Shown here piece by piece: positions 19,033 to 28,372 of a stretch of DNA of 50,688 nucleotides (position 1 is its first letter; each line of letters starts with the position of its first letter). The notes under the pieces were generated by a model. The model was not told the origin of the DNA. It did not search any database and saw only the letters and a list, made by a program, of their open reading frames with translations. The position numbers and the translations under genes are program-made. The DNA comes from an uncultured Pelagibacteraceae bacterium (GTDB lineage Bacteria; Pseudomonadota; Alphaproteobacteria; Pelagibacterales; Pelagibacteraceae): positions 1 to 50,688 of the forward strand of contig CACFVO010000005.1 in assembly GCA_902569785.1 (NCBI GenBank), given 5' to 3'.

Positions 19033-20117
19033 TTAAAGTTTTATCTCAATATTTACTGTACGGTTATTTTAAAACGATCTTTAAAGTTATATTAATTTTT
19101 TATTGTTTTGGTTTAATCTTAAATTTATTTGAAGAAATTGAGTTTTTTAAAAATTTGAACGTTACATTATTTATACCAATAACTCTTACAGCACTATTTA
19201 TACCAAGTTTAATAATTAAAATGCTACCTTTTGTTATTTTTATATCCAGCTTATGGTTTCTTTTAAATTTAAGAAATAGTAAAGATTTGCTTACTTTAAA
19301 AGTATTTGGATTCTCAAATTTTAAAATATTTTTTATATTGGCATTAACATCTTTTATTTTTGGTTGGATGATATTGTTCACAATAAATCCTTTCACATCA
19401 ACTATGGTCAAGTATTATGAGCAAACTAAATCCGAATACTCTAAAGATGTAGATCATTTAGTTTCAATTAACAAAAATGGACTTTGGATTAAAGAAAATT
19501 TAAATACTGAGCACCGTATTATTTCGGCAGATGAAATAAAAAAAAATATGCTTGAAAATATAACAATTTTTGACCTGAATAAAGATTACAACTTGACTCA
19601 GAAAATCTTCTCAAAAACTGCTGATATATCTAAAAATAAATGGGAGCTTAAAGAAGTTGTAATCATCAAATTTGATAATGGAGTTGCCCAAGAAAGTTAT
19701 AAAGAAAATTACTCCATAACATCTAAGTACGATGATGAGAAAATCAATAGTTTATTCCGTAATTTTGATACTATGTCTTTTTTAGATTTGGTTCTAAACT
19801 ACCAAGATTTACAAAACCAAGGTTACAATAAAGCCTATTTAGATCAAAATCTAAATTCAATGTTATCTTTACCATTCTTCTTATTTATGATGACAGCGTT
19901 GGCATCTATATTAACAATGAACACATTAAAGCAATCAAATAATTTCACTTACATAGTTGTTGGGCTTATAGCTTGCGTAGCTGTTTATTATTTCAAGGAT
20001 TTATCTTTAGCTTTGGGTAAAACTGATAGAGTTTCTTTATCCTTATCCGCTTGGATTCCTGTGGCAGTAATTGGTTTATTTAGTTCAATAGGGATTTTAC
20101 AAATAAATGAAAAATAA
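19029..20117 (+). CDS. lptG: LPS export ABC transporter permease LptG
   Basis: Partner of LptF, with the same layout in 362 residues: an N-terminal membrane segment (about 15-36), others near 48-78 and 100-121, a periplasmic beta-jellyroll domain (including GLWIKENLN and HRIISADEIKKN) and three C-terminal membrane segments (after about residue 278). The start overlaps lptF by 4 bases and the stop overlaps lptD by 11, which implies coupled translation of the LPS export machinery. Confidence 0.92.
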   Translation: MIKVLSQYLLYGYFKTIFKVILIFYCFGLILNLFEEIEFFKNLNVTLFIPITLTALFIPSLIIKMLPFVIFISSLWFLLNLRNSKDLLTLKVFGFSNFKIFFILALTSFIFGWMILFTINPFTSTMVKYYEQTKSEYSKDVDHLVSINKNGLWIKENLNTEHRIISADEIKKNMLENITIFDLNKDYNLTQKIFSKTADISKNKWELKEVVIIKFDNGVAQESYKENYSITSKYDDEKINSLFRNFDTMSFLDLVLNYQDLQNQGYNKAYLDQNLNSMLSLPFFLFMMTALASILTMNTLKQSNNFTYIVVGLIACVAVYYFKDLSLALGKTDRVSLSLSAWIPVAVIGLFSSIGILQINEK

Positions 20118-22419
20118 ACTTTTAGCAGTTTTTCTTTCAATAATCTTTTTTCAACCATTAATGGCTGAAAATCTTAATATCCAATCATCCGAAATTTTTA
20201 TAGATAAAAAAAGTAGTTTAACTATTTTTAAAGGTGATGTTGTGGCTACTGATTATAAAAATAATGTATTTAAATCAGAATATGCTGAATATAAAAAAGA
20301 TCTTAAATTTTTAAAAAGTAAAGGAAAAACTACAATTCTTACTTCTGAAGGCTACTTGCTTACAGGTGCAAATATAATATTTGATAATAAAACCAGATTT
20401 ATAAAATCTGATGACAAAGCTGTCATTGAAGACTTAGAAAATAATATTATCTATTTAGAAAATTTTGAATACTCTGCAGAAAATAATTTTTTTAAATCGA
20501 CAGGTAAAATTAAAATTGTCGACTCTAAAGATAATTCATATAATTTTTCTCAAATATATATAGACGAAAAAAAAAGAGAAATCCTTGGAGCTGATATAAA
20601 GGCCTTCTTAAATCAAGAAAATTTTAAAATTCATAGTGATAACAAACCACGTGTTTTTGCTAACACGGTAAAGATAGATAATACAAACAATGAATTTACT
20701 AAAAGTATCTTTACTCTATGTAATTATAGAGAAAATGATAAATGCCCTCCATGGACAGTTCAATCAAGCAAAATGAAACATAATAAAAAGAACAAAACTA
20801 TTTATTACGATAATGCAGTAATCAAAGTTTACGATTTACCTATCTTTTATTTACCAAAATTATCTCATCCCGATCCTTCTGTAGATCGTAGATCTGGATT
20901 TTTACCACCTTCATTTTCAGATTCAAGAAACTTAGGTGCTGGTTTAGAAATTCCATATTTTTGGAATTTAGATAAGGACAAAGATTTTACTTTGAAAAGT
21001 AGATTATTCGAATCTGAGCATCCTCTATTCTCTGGAGAATATCGTCAAGCATTTAAAGAGTCTGACTTGATTATAAATTTAGGTTTTACTGAAGGATACA
21101 AAAATACGAGTAACACCAAAAAAAGCGGTAACAAATCTCATTTTTTTTCTCAGTTTGTTAAAAAGTTTAAGGGCGAAAATGGATCAAATAATGAATTTAA
21201 ATTATCATTACAAAAAGTTTCGAATAAAAAATACTTGAAATTATATAAAATTAAAAACAATTTGGTCAATTATGAAAATAATATATTAGAAAATTCTTTA
21301 GATTTTTCTCATGAATATGAGGATTTATTTCTTGGTTTGAAAGCAAGTGCTTATGAAGATTTAACAGAAAATAATACGAGTGATCAATACGAATATATTT
21401 TACCAGATATACTGCTTGATAAAAATTTATTTAGTAGCGATAAATATGGGTATGCTGATTTACAGTCTAATCTAATTTTTCATAATTTTGAAACCAATAA
21501 ATTTACTAAATTTTTTATTAACGATATAGATTGGAAGTATAAACAATTCAATTTTTTATCTGGTGTAAAGGGACGTCTAATAGGAAAATTGAAAAACGTT
21601 AATTATGAAGCAAAAAATACTTCAATTTATAAAACTGACACAACCCATGAAGTGTTTGGAGCAATTGGTTATTTGAGTGAAATAAATCTTTTCAAAAAAA
21701 TTAGAGAAAATTCAAAACATTTTTTAACACCTAAAATGTTAATAAGATATGCACCCGGACATATGAGAGAAGAAACCAGTGAAACAAGATTAAATCACTC
21801 AAATATATTCTCTTTAGATCGGCTAAATACTAACAAAAATTTTGAAAGTGGGTTAAGTGCAACCTTAGGATTTAATTATGAAATAGAACAGTCAGATAAA
21901 AAGCTAGATTTTTCAATAGGTCAAATAATTAATGAAAAAGAAAATCAAAATATGCCTTCTTCATCAAGCTTGGATCAAAGGTTTTCAGATGTAGTCGGGT
22001 ATTCTCAGCTTGAAATAAATGATAATATAAAAATTAACTATAATTTTGCTTTAGATCAAAATTATGGACAACTTAACTATAATGAACTTGGTGCTAATCT
22101 TAATTTTAATCCTATAAAATTTGATTTTAATTATTTACAGGAGAAAGAACACTTGGGAGATCAAGAGTATTTTAAAGGCAAAATAGGGTTCTCACCGAAT
22201 GAATATGGTCTTTTTTCAGCGGAAACAAAGAGAAATTTAATTACAAATTCTGCTGAGTATTACAATTTAAGTTACGAGTACACTAACGATTGTCTAAGAG
22301 CTGGCTTAGTTTATAGAAGAGAATTTTATAATGACTCAGAGTTAGAACCGGAAGACTCGTTAATGTTTAAAATTACATTAACTCCATTTGGAGACATAAA
22401 TTCACCTTCTTTTAACTAA
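20107..22419 (+). CDS. lptD: LPS assembly outer membrane protein LptD
   Basis: Beta-barrel that inserts LPS in the outer leaflet. The 770-residue protein has a signal peptide (NKLLAVFLSIIFFQPLMA), an N-terminal OstA/LptA-like beta-jellyroll (about residues 25-180), and the LptD barrel domain, introduced by CNYRENDKCPPWTVQSSK and LPIFYLPKLSHPDPSVDRRSG. Two N-terminal-domain cysteines (CNY, KCPPW) and one near the C-terminus (NDCLRAGL) could form disulfides. It supports the presence of LPS in this organism. It ends TAATG into surA. Confidence 0.93.
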   Translation: MKNKLLAVFLSIIFFQPLMAENLNIQSSEIFIDKKSSLTIFKGDVVATDYKNNVFKSEYAEYKKDLKFLKSKGKTTILTSEGYLLTGANIIFDNKTRFIKSDDKAVIEDLENNIIYLENFEYSAENNFFKSTGKIKIVDSKDNSYNFSQIYIDEKKREILGADIKAFLNQENFKIHSDNKPRVFANTVKIDNTNNEFTKSIFTLCNYRENDKCPPWTVQSSKMKHNKKNKTIYYDNAVIKVYDLPIFYLPKLSHPDPSVDRRSGFLPPSFSDSRNLGAGLEIPYFWNLDKDKDFTLKSRLFESEHPLFSGEYRQAFKESDLIINLGFTEGYKNTSNTKKSGNKSHFFSQFVKKFKGENGSNNEFKLSLQKVSNKKYLKLYKIKNNLVNYENNILENSLDFSHEYEDLFLGLKASAYEDLTENNTSDQYEYILPDILLDKNLFSSDKYGYADLQSNLIFHNFETNKFTKFFINDIDWKYKQFNFLSGVKGRLIGKLKNVNYEAKNTSIYKTDTTHEVFGAIGYLSEINLFKKIRENSKHFLTPKMLIRYAPGHMREETSETRLNHSNIFSLDRLNTNKNFESGLSATLGFNYEIEQSDKKLDFSIGQIINEKENQNMPSSSSLDQRFSDVVGYSQLEINDNIKINYNFALDQNYGQLNYNELGANLNFNPIKFDFNYLQEKEHLGDQEYFKGKIGFSPNEYGLFSAETKRNLITNSAEYYNLSYEYTNDCLRAGLVYRREFYNDSELEPEDSLMFKITLTPFGDINSPSFN

Positions 22420-23354
22420 TGAAACAATTAATAATTATTTTAATTATTTTTTTTTTTAAAGTAAGTGTTTCCTTTGCTTCAATTGAAAATAAGATAATAG
22501 TAAATATTGGAAATCAAATCATCACTTCTTACGAATTAAAAAATAGAATTAAAACAATTTTAGTTTTAAATAATAAAGAATTAAATCAAGAAAATGTAAA
22601 CAGAACTAAAAGTCAAGCTTTAAGTTTTTTAATCAATTATAAATTAAAAAAAGAAGAAATCATTAAATACAAAATTACGGCTAACGATCAATTAGTTTCA
22701 AATCACTTAAATAATATTGCTTCAAACTACAATACTGATGAGAAAGGTCTAAAAACAATATTTAAAAGTAATGGCATAAATTATGAGCTTTTTTTAGACG
22801 GAATTCAAATTGAATTTAGTTGGCAACAGTTAATTTTTAATTTTTACCAAGATAAAATAAATGTTAATGAAAAAGAAATAGATGAAGAATTAAATGAAAT
22901 AGTTACGCAACAAAAAAAAGCAGAAGAATACAATTTAGCAGAAATAGAAATAATATTGGGAAGTAATGCCGATAATGAAAAAAAAATTAAAGAAATTAAA
23001 GATCAAATAAATAAAAATGGATTTAAAAATACTGCAATTAAATATAGCTCATCATTAACAGCTCTAGAAGGTGGAAGTTTAGGTTGGATTGCCTCTCAAG
23101 CGCTATCAAATATTATTTTAGAAAGAGTAAAACAAATGAAACCCGGGGATATATCTGAACCTATATTTCAAGCAGAAACCGCAACATTTATTAAATTATT
23201 AGATAAAAGAAAAATAAGTTTTAGTGATATAAATTTAAAAAAAATGAAAAGTCAGATAATTTCTCAAAAGAAAAATGAACTTTTAAATCTATATTCAAAC
23301 AGCTATTTATCAAAAATTAAAAATGCTACTCTTATAAAATATAATGAGCAATAA
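22419..23354 (+). CDS. surA: SurA-like periplasmic chaperone/peptidyl-prolyl isomerase
   Basis: Periplasmic chaperone that escorts outer-membrane proteins to the Bam complex. The 311-residue protein has a signal peptide (IIILIIFFFKVSVSFA), a SurA N-terminal helical domain (VNIGNQIITSYELKNRI) and a single parvulin domain (LAEIEIILG to QAETATFIKLLDKR), with the GGSLGWIASQAL motif. E. coli SurA has two parvulin domains in 428 residues, so this is a reduced form. It is coupled to lptD (TAATG) and overlaps pdxA by 11 bases. Confidence 0.85.
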   Translation: MKQLIIILIIFFFKVSVSFASIENKIIVNIGNQIITSYELKNRIKTILVLNNKELNQENVNRTKSQALSFLINYKLKKEEIIKYKITANDQLVSNHLNNIASNYNTDEKGLKTIFKSNGINYELFLDGIQIEFSWQQLIFNFYQDKINVNEKEIDEELNEIVTQQKKAEEYNLAEIEIILGSNADNEKKIKEIKDQINKNGFKNTAIKYSSSLTALEGGSLGWIASQALSNIILERVKQMKPGDISEPIFQAETATFIKLLDKRKISFSDINLKKMKSQIISQKKNELLNLYSNSYLSKIKNATLIKYNEQ

Positions 23355-24309
23355 AATTATTATCGTCGCCGGAGATCCTAATAGTATTAATTCTGAAATA
23401 ATCTATAAAGCTTTTAAAAAAATAGATAATAAAACTAAAAAAAGATTATATTTAATTGGAAGTTTTAATTTAATTTGTAGACAGTTTAAAAAATTAAACT
23501 ATAAGTCAAAAGTAATTAAAATTAAAAACATTGAAGATAATATTATTTCAACAAATTTAAAAATTATAGATATTCCAATTAATTTTAAAAATCCTTTTAA
23601 AATAAATTTTAAAACGTCTTCTAAATATGTATTAAAAAGTTTAAATTTAGCCCACTCATTAGCGGAAAAGAAAAAAGTTAAGGGAATAATAAATTGCCCT
23701 ATAGACAAAAATTTATTAAAAGTTTCAAAAAAAATTGGTGTTACAGAATTTCTTGCTTCAAAATGTAAAATCAAAAATTCTACTGAGGTTATGTTGATAC
23801 ATAATAAAAAATTTTCAGTTGTACCACTTACTACTCATTTAGATATCAAGAATATTGCTAAGAAAATTACTTCAAAATTAATAATTCAAAAATTAAAGTC
23901 TTTAAATAAAGAATTTAAAAAAATATTTAAAATTAAGCCTAAAATTGGTGTTCTTGGATTAAATCCTCATAACGCTGAATTAAAGAGGAAATCTGAGGAA
24001 GTAAAAATAATAATACCAGCTATATCCAAACTAAAAAAATTTGGTTTAAATATTTACGGACCACTTGTTGCTGATACAACATTTGTTGATAATTATAAAA
24101 AATATGATGTTGTTGTAGGCATGTATCACGATCAAGTATTAACTCCGTTTAAAACATTGTTTCACTTTGATGCTATCAATGTTACTCTTGGTTTGCGTTA
24201 TTTACGTGTCTCCCCAGATCATGGTCCTGCGATTGATTTAATTGGAAAAAATAAAGCAAATTACTTAAGTCTGATTGAATGCATTAAATTTATAAAATTA
24301 AAAAAATGA
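23344..24309 (+). CDS. pdxA: 4-hydroxythreonine-4-phosphate dehydrogenase
   Basis: Step of pyridoxal phosphate synthesis by the deoxyxylulose-dependent route. The 321-residue protein shows AGDPNSINSEI near the start, NCPIDKNLL, a metal-binding region TTHLDI, GVLGLNPHNAE and the signature GMYHDQVLTPFK, then NVTLGLRYLRVSPDHGPA. Usual GDP(A/G)GIGPE is altered to GDPNSINSE, consistent with divergence in this lineage. The pdxA-rsmA pairing with surA/lptD is a classic proteobacterial operon; overlap with rsmA is 4 bases (ATGA). Confidence 0.93.
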   Translation: MSNKIIIVAGDPNSINSEIIYKAFKKIDNKTKKRLYLIGSFNLICRQFKKLNYKSKVIKIKNIEDNIISTNLKIIDIPINFKNPFKINFKTSSKYVLKSLNLAHSLAEKKKVKGIINCPIDKNLLKVSKKIGVTEFLASKCKIKNSTEVMLIHNKKFSVVPLTTHLDIKNIAKKITSKLIIQKLKSLNKEFKKIFKIKPKIGVLGLNPHNAELKRKSEEVKIIIPAISKLKKFGLNIYGPLVADTTFVDNYKKYDVVVGMYHDQVLTPFKTLFHFDAINVTLGLRYLRVSPDHGPAIDLIGKNKANYLSLIECIKFIKLKK

Positions 24310-25106
24310 ATATTTATGCTAAAAAATCTTTAGGGCAGAATTTTTTAGTAGATACCAATATTATTAAAAAGATAATAAATTTAACTAATATTCTTGATAA
24401 AAATATTTTGGAAATTGGCCCAGGTAAAGGTGCTCTAACTGATCAAATATTAAAAAATAAACCTAAATCTTTAATTCTTATTGAGAAAGATAACTCACTC
24501 TCAAATGAATTAAAATTCAAATATAGTAATAATAAAAAAATAACAATTTATAACAAAGATGTTTTAAAGTTTAATTTTGAAAAAAAATTACAAAAAGACA
24601 CGATCATTTTTGGTAATCTCCCTTACAATATCGCTTCTCAAATACTTGTTAATATCATTAAATTCAAAAAATGGCCTCCTAAATATTCTAGCCTAATTTT
24701 TATGTTTCAAAAAGAAATGGCAGAAAGAATAATGGGAAAGCGCGGTACAGCAGAATATGGAAGGCTTTCTATTTTAACAAATTTTAGATTAAAAGTTATG
24801 AATAAATTTAAAGTGTCTCCTAATTGTTTTTTCCCTAAACCTAAAATAGATTCAACTGTGCTTTTTTTTAAACCTAATACCAAAATTAAAAACAAAATTA
24901 AGAATGTTGAAAATTTAGAAAAAATTACACATCTTTTTTTTTCTAAAAGAAGAAAAATGATTAATAAAAGCTTTTCGAAACTATTCAAAAATTCTCAAGC
25001 TTTATCGAAAAAATTAGAAATAAATTTATCTTTAAGACCCAGCCAATTACATGAAAATGATTTTTACAAAATTGTTGAGTGCTACGAAAAATACAAAAAA
25101 ATTTAA
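24306..25106 (+). CDS. rsmA: 16S rRNA (adenine1518/1519-N6) dimethyltransferase
   Basis: Dimethylates two adjacent adenines in the 3' hairpin of 16S rRNA, a late ribosome-assembly checkpoint (KsgA). The 266-residue protein has KKSLGQNFLVD at the start, the SAM-binding EIGPGKGALTDQIL, and the catalytic NLPYNIASQIL motif, then the SRRK-like FFSKRRKMINKS segment of the C-terminal domain. It is the last gene of the lptF operon; the convergent gmk ends two bases away. Confidence 0.97.
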   Translation: MNIYAKKSLGQNFLVDTNIIKKIINLTNILDKNILEIGPGKGALTDQILKNKPKSLILIEKDNSLSNELKFKYSNNKKITIYNKDVLKFNFEKKLQKDTIIFGNLPYNIASQILVNIIKFKKWPPKYSSLIFMFQKEMAERIMGKRGTAEYGRLSILTNFRLKVMNKFKVSPNCFFPKPKIDSTVLFFKPNTKIKNKIKNVENLEKITHLFFSKRRKMINKSFSKLFKNSQALSKKLEINLSLRPSQLHENDFYKIVECYEKYKKI

Positions 25107-25108
25107 AA

Positions 25109-25687
25109 TTATTTCTTACCTTTTTTTATAAGGATAATTTTTTCAACTTCTTTAAAACAATTTTCAAGATTGTCGTTTATAACAACATGGTCGTAATCTT
25201 GTTTGTGAGCTGAATCAGCGTCGTAGGCTTTTAATCTTTCTTCAACGACATCTAGTTTGTCTTGATTTCTTTGAATTAATCTTTTTTTTAGTTCTTCTTT
25301 GCTAGGTGGAAGAATAAAAATTTTTAATAAATTAAGTTCTTTAAATCTAGATAATTGTTGAGTCCCTTGCCAATCTATATCAAATAAGACGTCATTTTTA
25401 TTATTCAATAAATTTAATACTGACTCTTTCGAGGTGCCATAATAATTTCCAAAAATTTTGGCATATTCATAAAATTCATTGTTTTTTATTTTATTTTTAA
25501 AATTATTTTCATCAACAAAATAATAGTCAATACCTTCTACTTCATTTGATCTGGGCTTCCTAGTTGTGTGAGAAACTGATATTTTGAAGTTCTGATATTT
25601 TTGTTGAATTTTTTTACTTATCGTTGTTTTGCCGGCTCCAGAAGGAGATGATAAAATTACCATGATATTATTTGAATCATGACTCAT
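25109..25687 (-). CDS. gmk: Guanylate kinase
   Basis: Phosphorylates GMP to GDP. The 192-residue protein has the P-loop SSPSGAGKTTIS, the GMP-binding SVSHTTRKPRSNEVEGIDYYFV, FDIDWQGTQQL and FILPPSKEELKKRL. The ATG at 25687 was chosen; a second ATG (residue 9) is possible but gives a shorter N-terminus. Lies 23 bases downstream of acpP in the fabD-fabG-acpP run. Confidence 0.97.
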   Translation of the reverse strand: MSHDSNNIMVILSSPSGAGKTTISKKIQQKYQNFKISVSHTTRKPRSNEVEGIDYYFVDENNFKNKIKNNEFYEYAKIFGNYYGTSKESVLNLLNNKNDVLFDIDWQGTQQLSRFKELNLLKIFILPPSKEELKKRLIQRNQDKLDVVEERLKAYDADSAHKQDYDHVVINDNLENCFKEVEKIILIKKGKK

Positions 25688-25710
25688 AATAGTTTGAGGA
25701 ATGTATTGAT

Positions 25711-25953
25711 TTATTGATTAGTCTTACTCTCAATAAATTTAATAGCATCTCCAACTGTTAAAATTTTTTCAGCTTCGCTGTCTGATATTTCAGATCCAAA
25801 TTCTTCCTCGAAAGCCATTACTAATTCAACAGTATCTAAACTATCTGCGCCTAAATCATCTATGAAACTTGCTTCTTCTGTAACTTTCTCTTCTTCTATG
25901 CCTAAATGATCGGCAACTATCTTTTTAATTTTTGGTTTTATATCGTTCGACAT
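25711..25953 (-). CDS. acpP: Acyl carrier protein
   Basis: Carries growing acyl chains on a phosphopantetheine arm. The 80-residue acidic protein has the modified Ser38 in the [18 protein letters not shown] signature. A purine-rich GAGG lies shortly before the ATG, one of the clearer Shine-Dalgarno sequences in the window, fitting a highly expressed protein. Located 58 bases downstream of fabG, so it could have its own promoter as in many bacteria. Confidence 0.98.
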   Translation of the reverse strand: MSNDIKPKIKKIVADHLGIEEEKVTEEASFIDDLGADSLDTVELVMAFEEEFGSEISDSEAEKILTVGDAIKFIESKTNQ

Positions 25954-26011
25954 TAATTACCTCTGTTGTGTTAATGATAATATTTTCTTAATAGATTATT
26001 GGATAGAATTG

Positions 26012-26743
26012 TCAAGCCATATACATTCCGCCATTAACATGAATGGTTTCACCATTAATATAATTTGCCATATCTGATGCTAAAAAAGCTACACAATTGG
26101 AAACATCTTCACCTGATCCCAGGTCCCCTGCCGGAATTCTACTTATTAACTTTGTTTTGTACTCTTCGGGAATCTTATCTGTCATTTCTGTTTTGATAAA
26201 ACCAGGTGAAACACAATTAATATTAATATTTTTTTTTGCATATTCTAAAGCTAAACTTTTGGAAAAAGCAACTATTCCAGCTTTTGATGCAGAATAATTT
26301 GTTTGACCAAAATTTCCTGTATGTCCAACTATTGATGTAATATTTATAATTTTTCCAGATTTATTTTTGATCATCTTTTTAATTGCTGATTTACACATTA
26401 AAAAAGTTGACGTTAAATTAATATCTAATACTTTTTTCCAATTTTCTTCGGTAAGTCGTATTGTTAAACTATCAAGGTTTATACCAGCATTATTAATTAA
26501 AACATCTAAACCACCAAGTTTATTATTTGCTGATTCTATAAAAGACTCAATTTTAGAATGTTCACCTAAATTAAATTTTTCAATTTGTAAGTCGCTAAAT
26601 TTGCTTTTTAAATTATTTAATTTTTCTTCTTTCGTTCCTGTTGCCAAAACAATAGATCCGCTTTCAACAAATTTTTTTACTAAGCTATTGCCAATGCCTC
26701 CAGTCGCTCCAGTAATTATTACTTTTTTATTTTTTAGATTCAT
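26012..26743 (-). CDS. fabG: 3-oxoacyl-[acyl-carrier-protein] reductase
   Basis: NADPH-dependent reduction in fatty acid elongation. The 243-residue short-chain dehydrogenase has the TGATGGIGNSL cofactor loop, NNAGINLD, catalytic Ser in INITSIVGHTG, and the YSASKAG Tyr/Lys pair; the C-terminus INGETIHVNGGMYMA is typical of FabG. It overlaps fabD by 17 bases. Confidence 0.97.
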   Translation of the reverse strand: MNLKNKKVIITGATGGIGNSLVKKFVESGSIVLATGTKEEKLNNLKSKFSDLQIEKFNLGEHSKIESFIESANNKLGGLDVLINNAGINLDSLTIRLTEENWKKVLDINLTSTFLMCKSAIKKMIKNKSGKIINITSIVGHTGNFGQTNYSASKAGIVAFSKSLALEYAKKNININCVSPGFIKTEMTDKIPEEYKTKLISRIPAGDLGSGEDVSNCVAFLASDMANYINGETIHVNGGMYMA

Positions 26744-27665
26744 CGATTGTTTTTTTCATATCATCTATTGAATTTATACTAAAGCAATTAATATTCTTTA
26801 CAGTCCTTTTAACCATGCCAGATAAAACTTTTCCAGGGCCTATTTCAATAAAATTATTAATATTTTCCTTAGACATATTGATGATACTTTCTCTCCATCT
26901 TACTGTAGAGCAAATTTGCTCGACTAATAATTTTTTTATATCTTCCGGGTTGTTTACAGGCTTTGAAGTCACATTACATACAATATCAAAAATAGGCTTT
27001 TTAAAGTTTATCGAATAAATTTTATCTTTCATTTTATTAGCTGCAGGACTCATCAAAGAGCAGTGAAACGGAGCACTTACATTCAAAGGTACAAATTTTT
27101 TTTTATTTTCTTTTAGAATATCTTTCAATGAATTAATACTTTCAATATCTCCACTTATAATTGTTTGACCTTCTGCGTTATCATTGGCAATTTCACATAC
27201 TCCTTTTGTTTCGACTTTTTTAATCAAATCACCAAGTTCCTCTATTTTAGAACCTAGTACTGCTATCATGCTACCTTTGCCTACTGGAACAGCTTCTTGC
27301 ATTGATTTACCTCTCTCAAAAAGCAAAAATAAGGCATCATTAAATTCAAGTGAACCAGCACAAACTAAAGCGCTATATTCACCTAAAGAGTGACCTGCAA
27401 AAAACTTTGTAGATTGAAAATCAAAATTATATTCTTTTTTAAGCACTGAAAAAATTGCATAACTAACTGTTAGTATCGCAGGTTGAGTATTTTGAGTTAA
27501 TTTTAGTTTGTCTTCTGGACCTTCTAAAATGATTTTCGAAATTTTATAATTAAGTTTATCATCAGCCTCTTTAAAGATTTTTTTTACGATTTCAAAATTA
27601 TTGTAAAATTCTGATCCCATCCCAACAATTTGTGAACCTTGGCCTGGAAAGAGTATAGCTTTCAT
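26727..27665 (-). CDS. fabD: Malonyl-CoA:ACP transacylase
   Basis: Loads malonyl units on ACP. The 312-residue protein shows LFPGQGSQIVGMG, the active serine in AGHSLGEYSALV, the His in VSAPFHCSLM, and IGPGKVLSGM near the C-terminus. First gene of the fabD-fabG-acpP-gmk run; it diverges from rpsF across 112 bases. The condensing enzyme gene fabF, often after acpP, is not here; gmk takes its place. Confidence 0.97.
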   Translation of the reverse strand: MKAILFPGQGSQIVGMGSEFYNNFEIVKKIFKEADDKLNYKISKIILEGPEDKLKLTQNTQPAILTVSYAIFSVLKKEYNFDFQSTKFFAGHSLGEYSALVCAGSLEFNDALFLLFERGKSMQEAVPVGKGSMIAVLGSKIEELGDLIKKVETKGVCEIANDNAEGQTIISGDIESINSLKDILKENKKKFVPLNVSAPFHCSLMSPAANKMKDKIYSINFKKPIFDIVCNVTSKPVNNPEDIKKLLVEQICSTVRWRESIINMSKENINNFIEIGPGKVLSGMVKRTVKNINCFSINSIDDMKKTIDESKK

Positions 27666-27696
27666 ATTTTTAGCATTTTATTACTGATAATTAGTA

Positions 27697-27724
27697 TTGA
27701 TATAAATATCTATTATAGTATAAA
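27697..27724 (+). promoter_or_regulatory. Putative sigma70 promoter for rpsF-rpsR-rplI
   Basis: TTGATA (27697-27702), a 16-base spacer, and TATAAA (27719-27724), placed 54 bases before the rpsF ATG in the fabD/rpsF divergent gap. Inferred by pattern only; AT-rich sequence makes chance matches common. Confidence 0.4.
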
Positions 27725-27777
27725 GCTTTTTTTACAATTATGTACTTTAAAGCTAACTAATTAACAATAATCTTTTG

Positions 27778-28104
27778 ATGTCATTTTACGAAAATACTCT
27801 AATTGCTAAGCAAGATTTGCCCGCTTCTGAATTAAAAAAAATTAAAGAAAAATATAGCGATATTATTAACAACAATTCAGGTAAAGTTGTAAAGATTGAA
27901 GAATGGGGTTTGTTAAATCTTGCTACAAAAATAAGAAAATATAATAAGGGTTTTTATATTCATTATAAATTTGAAGGAAACAAGAAAACTTTAAATGAAA
28001 TAGATAAAAAAATAAAAATTGATACTTCGATAATTAGACATCTTTTAGTAAAATATAAAAAATTAGATACAAAAAATGAGTATTTTAAAAAGGAAAATAA
28101 ATGA
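27778..28104 (+). CDS. rpsF: 30S ribosomal protein bS6
   Basis: Small-subunit protein that binds S18 on the platform. The 108-residue protein starts MSFYENTLIAKQDL and has the S6 fold with KIEEWGLLNLATKIRKYNKGFYIHYKFEG. Start set at the ATG 27778; the TTG three bases earlier is not needed. The stop overlaps rpsR by 4 bases (ATGA). I looked for the conserved S6:S18 leader motif upstream and did not recognise it. Confidence 0.97.
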   Translation: MSFYENTLIAKQDLPASELKKIKEKYSDIINNNSGKVVKIEEWGLLNLATKIRKYNKGFYIHYKFEGNKKTLNEIDKKIKIDTSIIRHLLVKYKKLDTKNEYFKKENK

Positions 28105-28370
28105 AAAGAAAAGGAAAAAAATTTCAAAGAAGCTCGAACTCTTTAAACAAGCTTAGCTTGTTTCAAAAATCTGAAGGAAGGTTTAATAGATCTTGTCCTT
28201 TATCTTTAAAAAATGCTCCAATAATTGACTATAAGAATATAAGTATATTAAAAAAATATATCTCTGAAAATAATAAAATTTTATCTTCAAAAATCACTTC
28301 TGTATCAAGTGGTAAACAAAAAAAATTAACAAAAGAAATTAAAAAAGCAAAAATTTTGGGACTTATATAA
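28101..28370 (+). CDS. rpsR: 30S ribosomal protein bS18
   Basis: An 89-residue basic protein with CPLSLKNAPIIDYKNISILKKYISENNKIL and the C-terminal SGKQKKLTKEIKKAKILGLI, both typical of bS18. It partners with bS6 on the 30S platform. The N-terminus is lengthened by a basic tail (KRKGKKFQRSSNSLNK) compared with the E. coli 75-residue form. Two bases separate it from rplI. Confidence 0.97.
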   Translation: MKRKGKKFQRSSNSLNKLSLFQKSEGRFNRSCPLSLKNAPIIDYKNISILKKYISENNKILSSKITSVSSGKQKKLTKEIKKAKILGLI

Positions 28371-28372
28371 TT

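Noticed and set aside
27721-27777. S6:S18 autoregulatory leader ahead of rpsF, suggested by AGCTTT (27724-27729) and AAAGCT (27749-27754)
   Set aside because: The stem is only 6 bp with a 19-base loop, overlaps the putative -10 element, and the conserved CCG-type motif of the known leader is not present.
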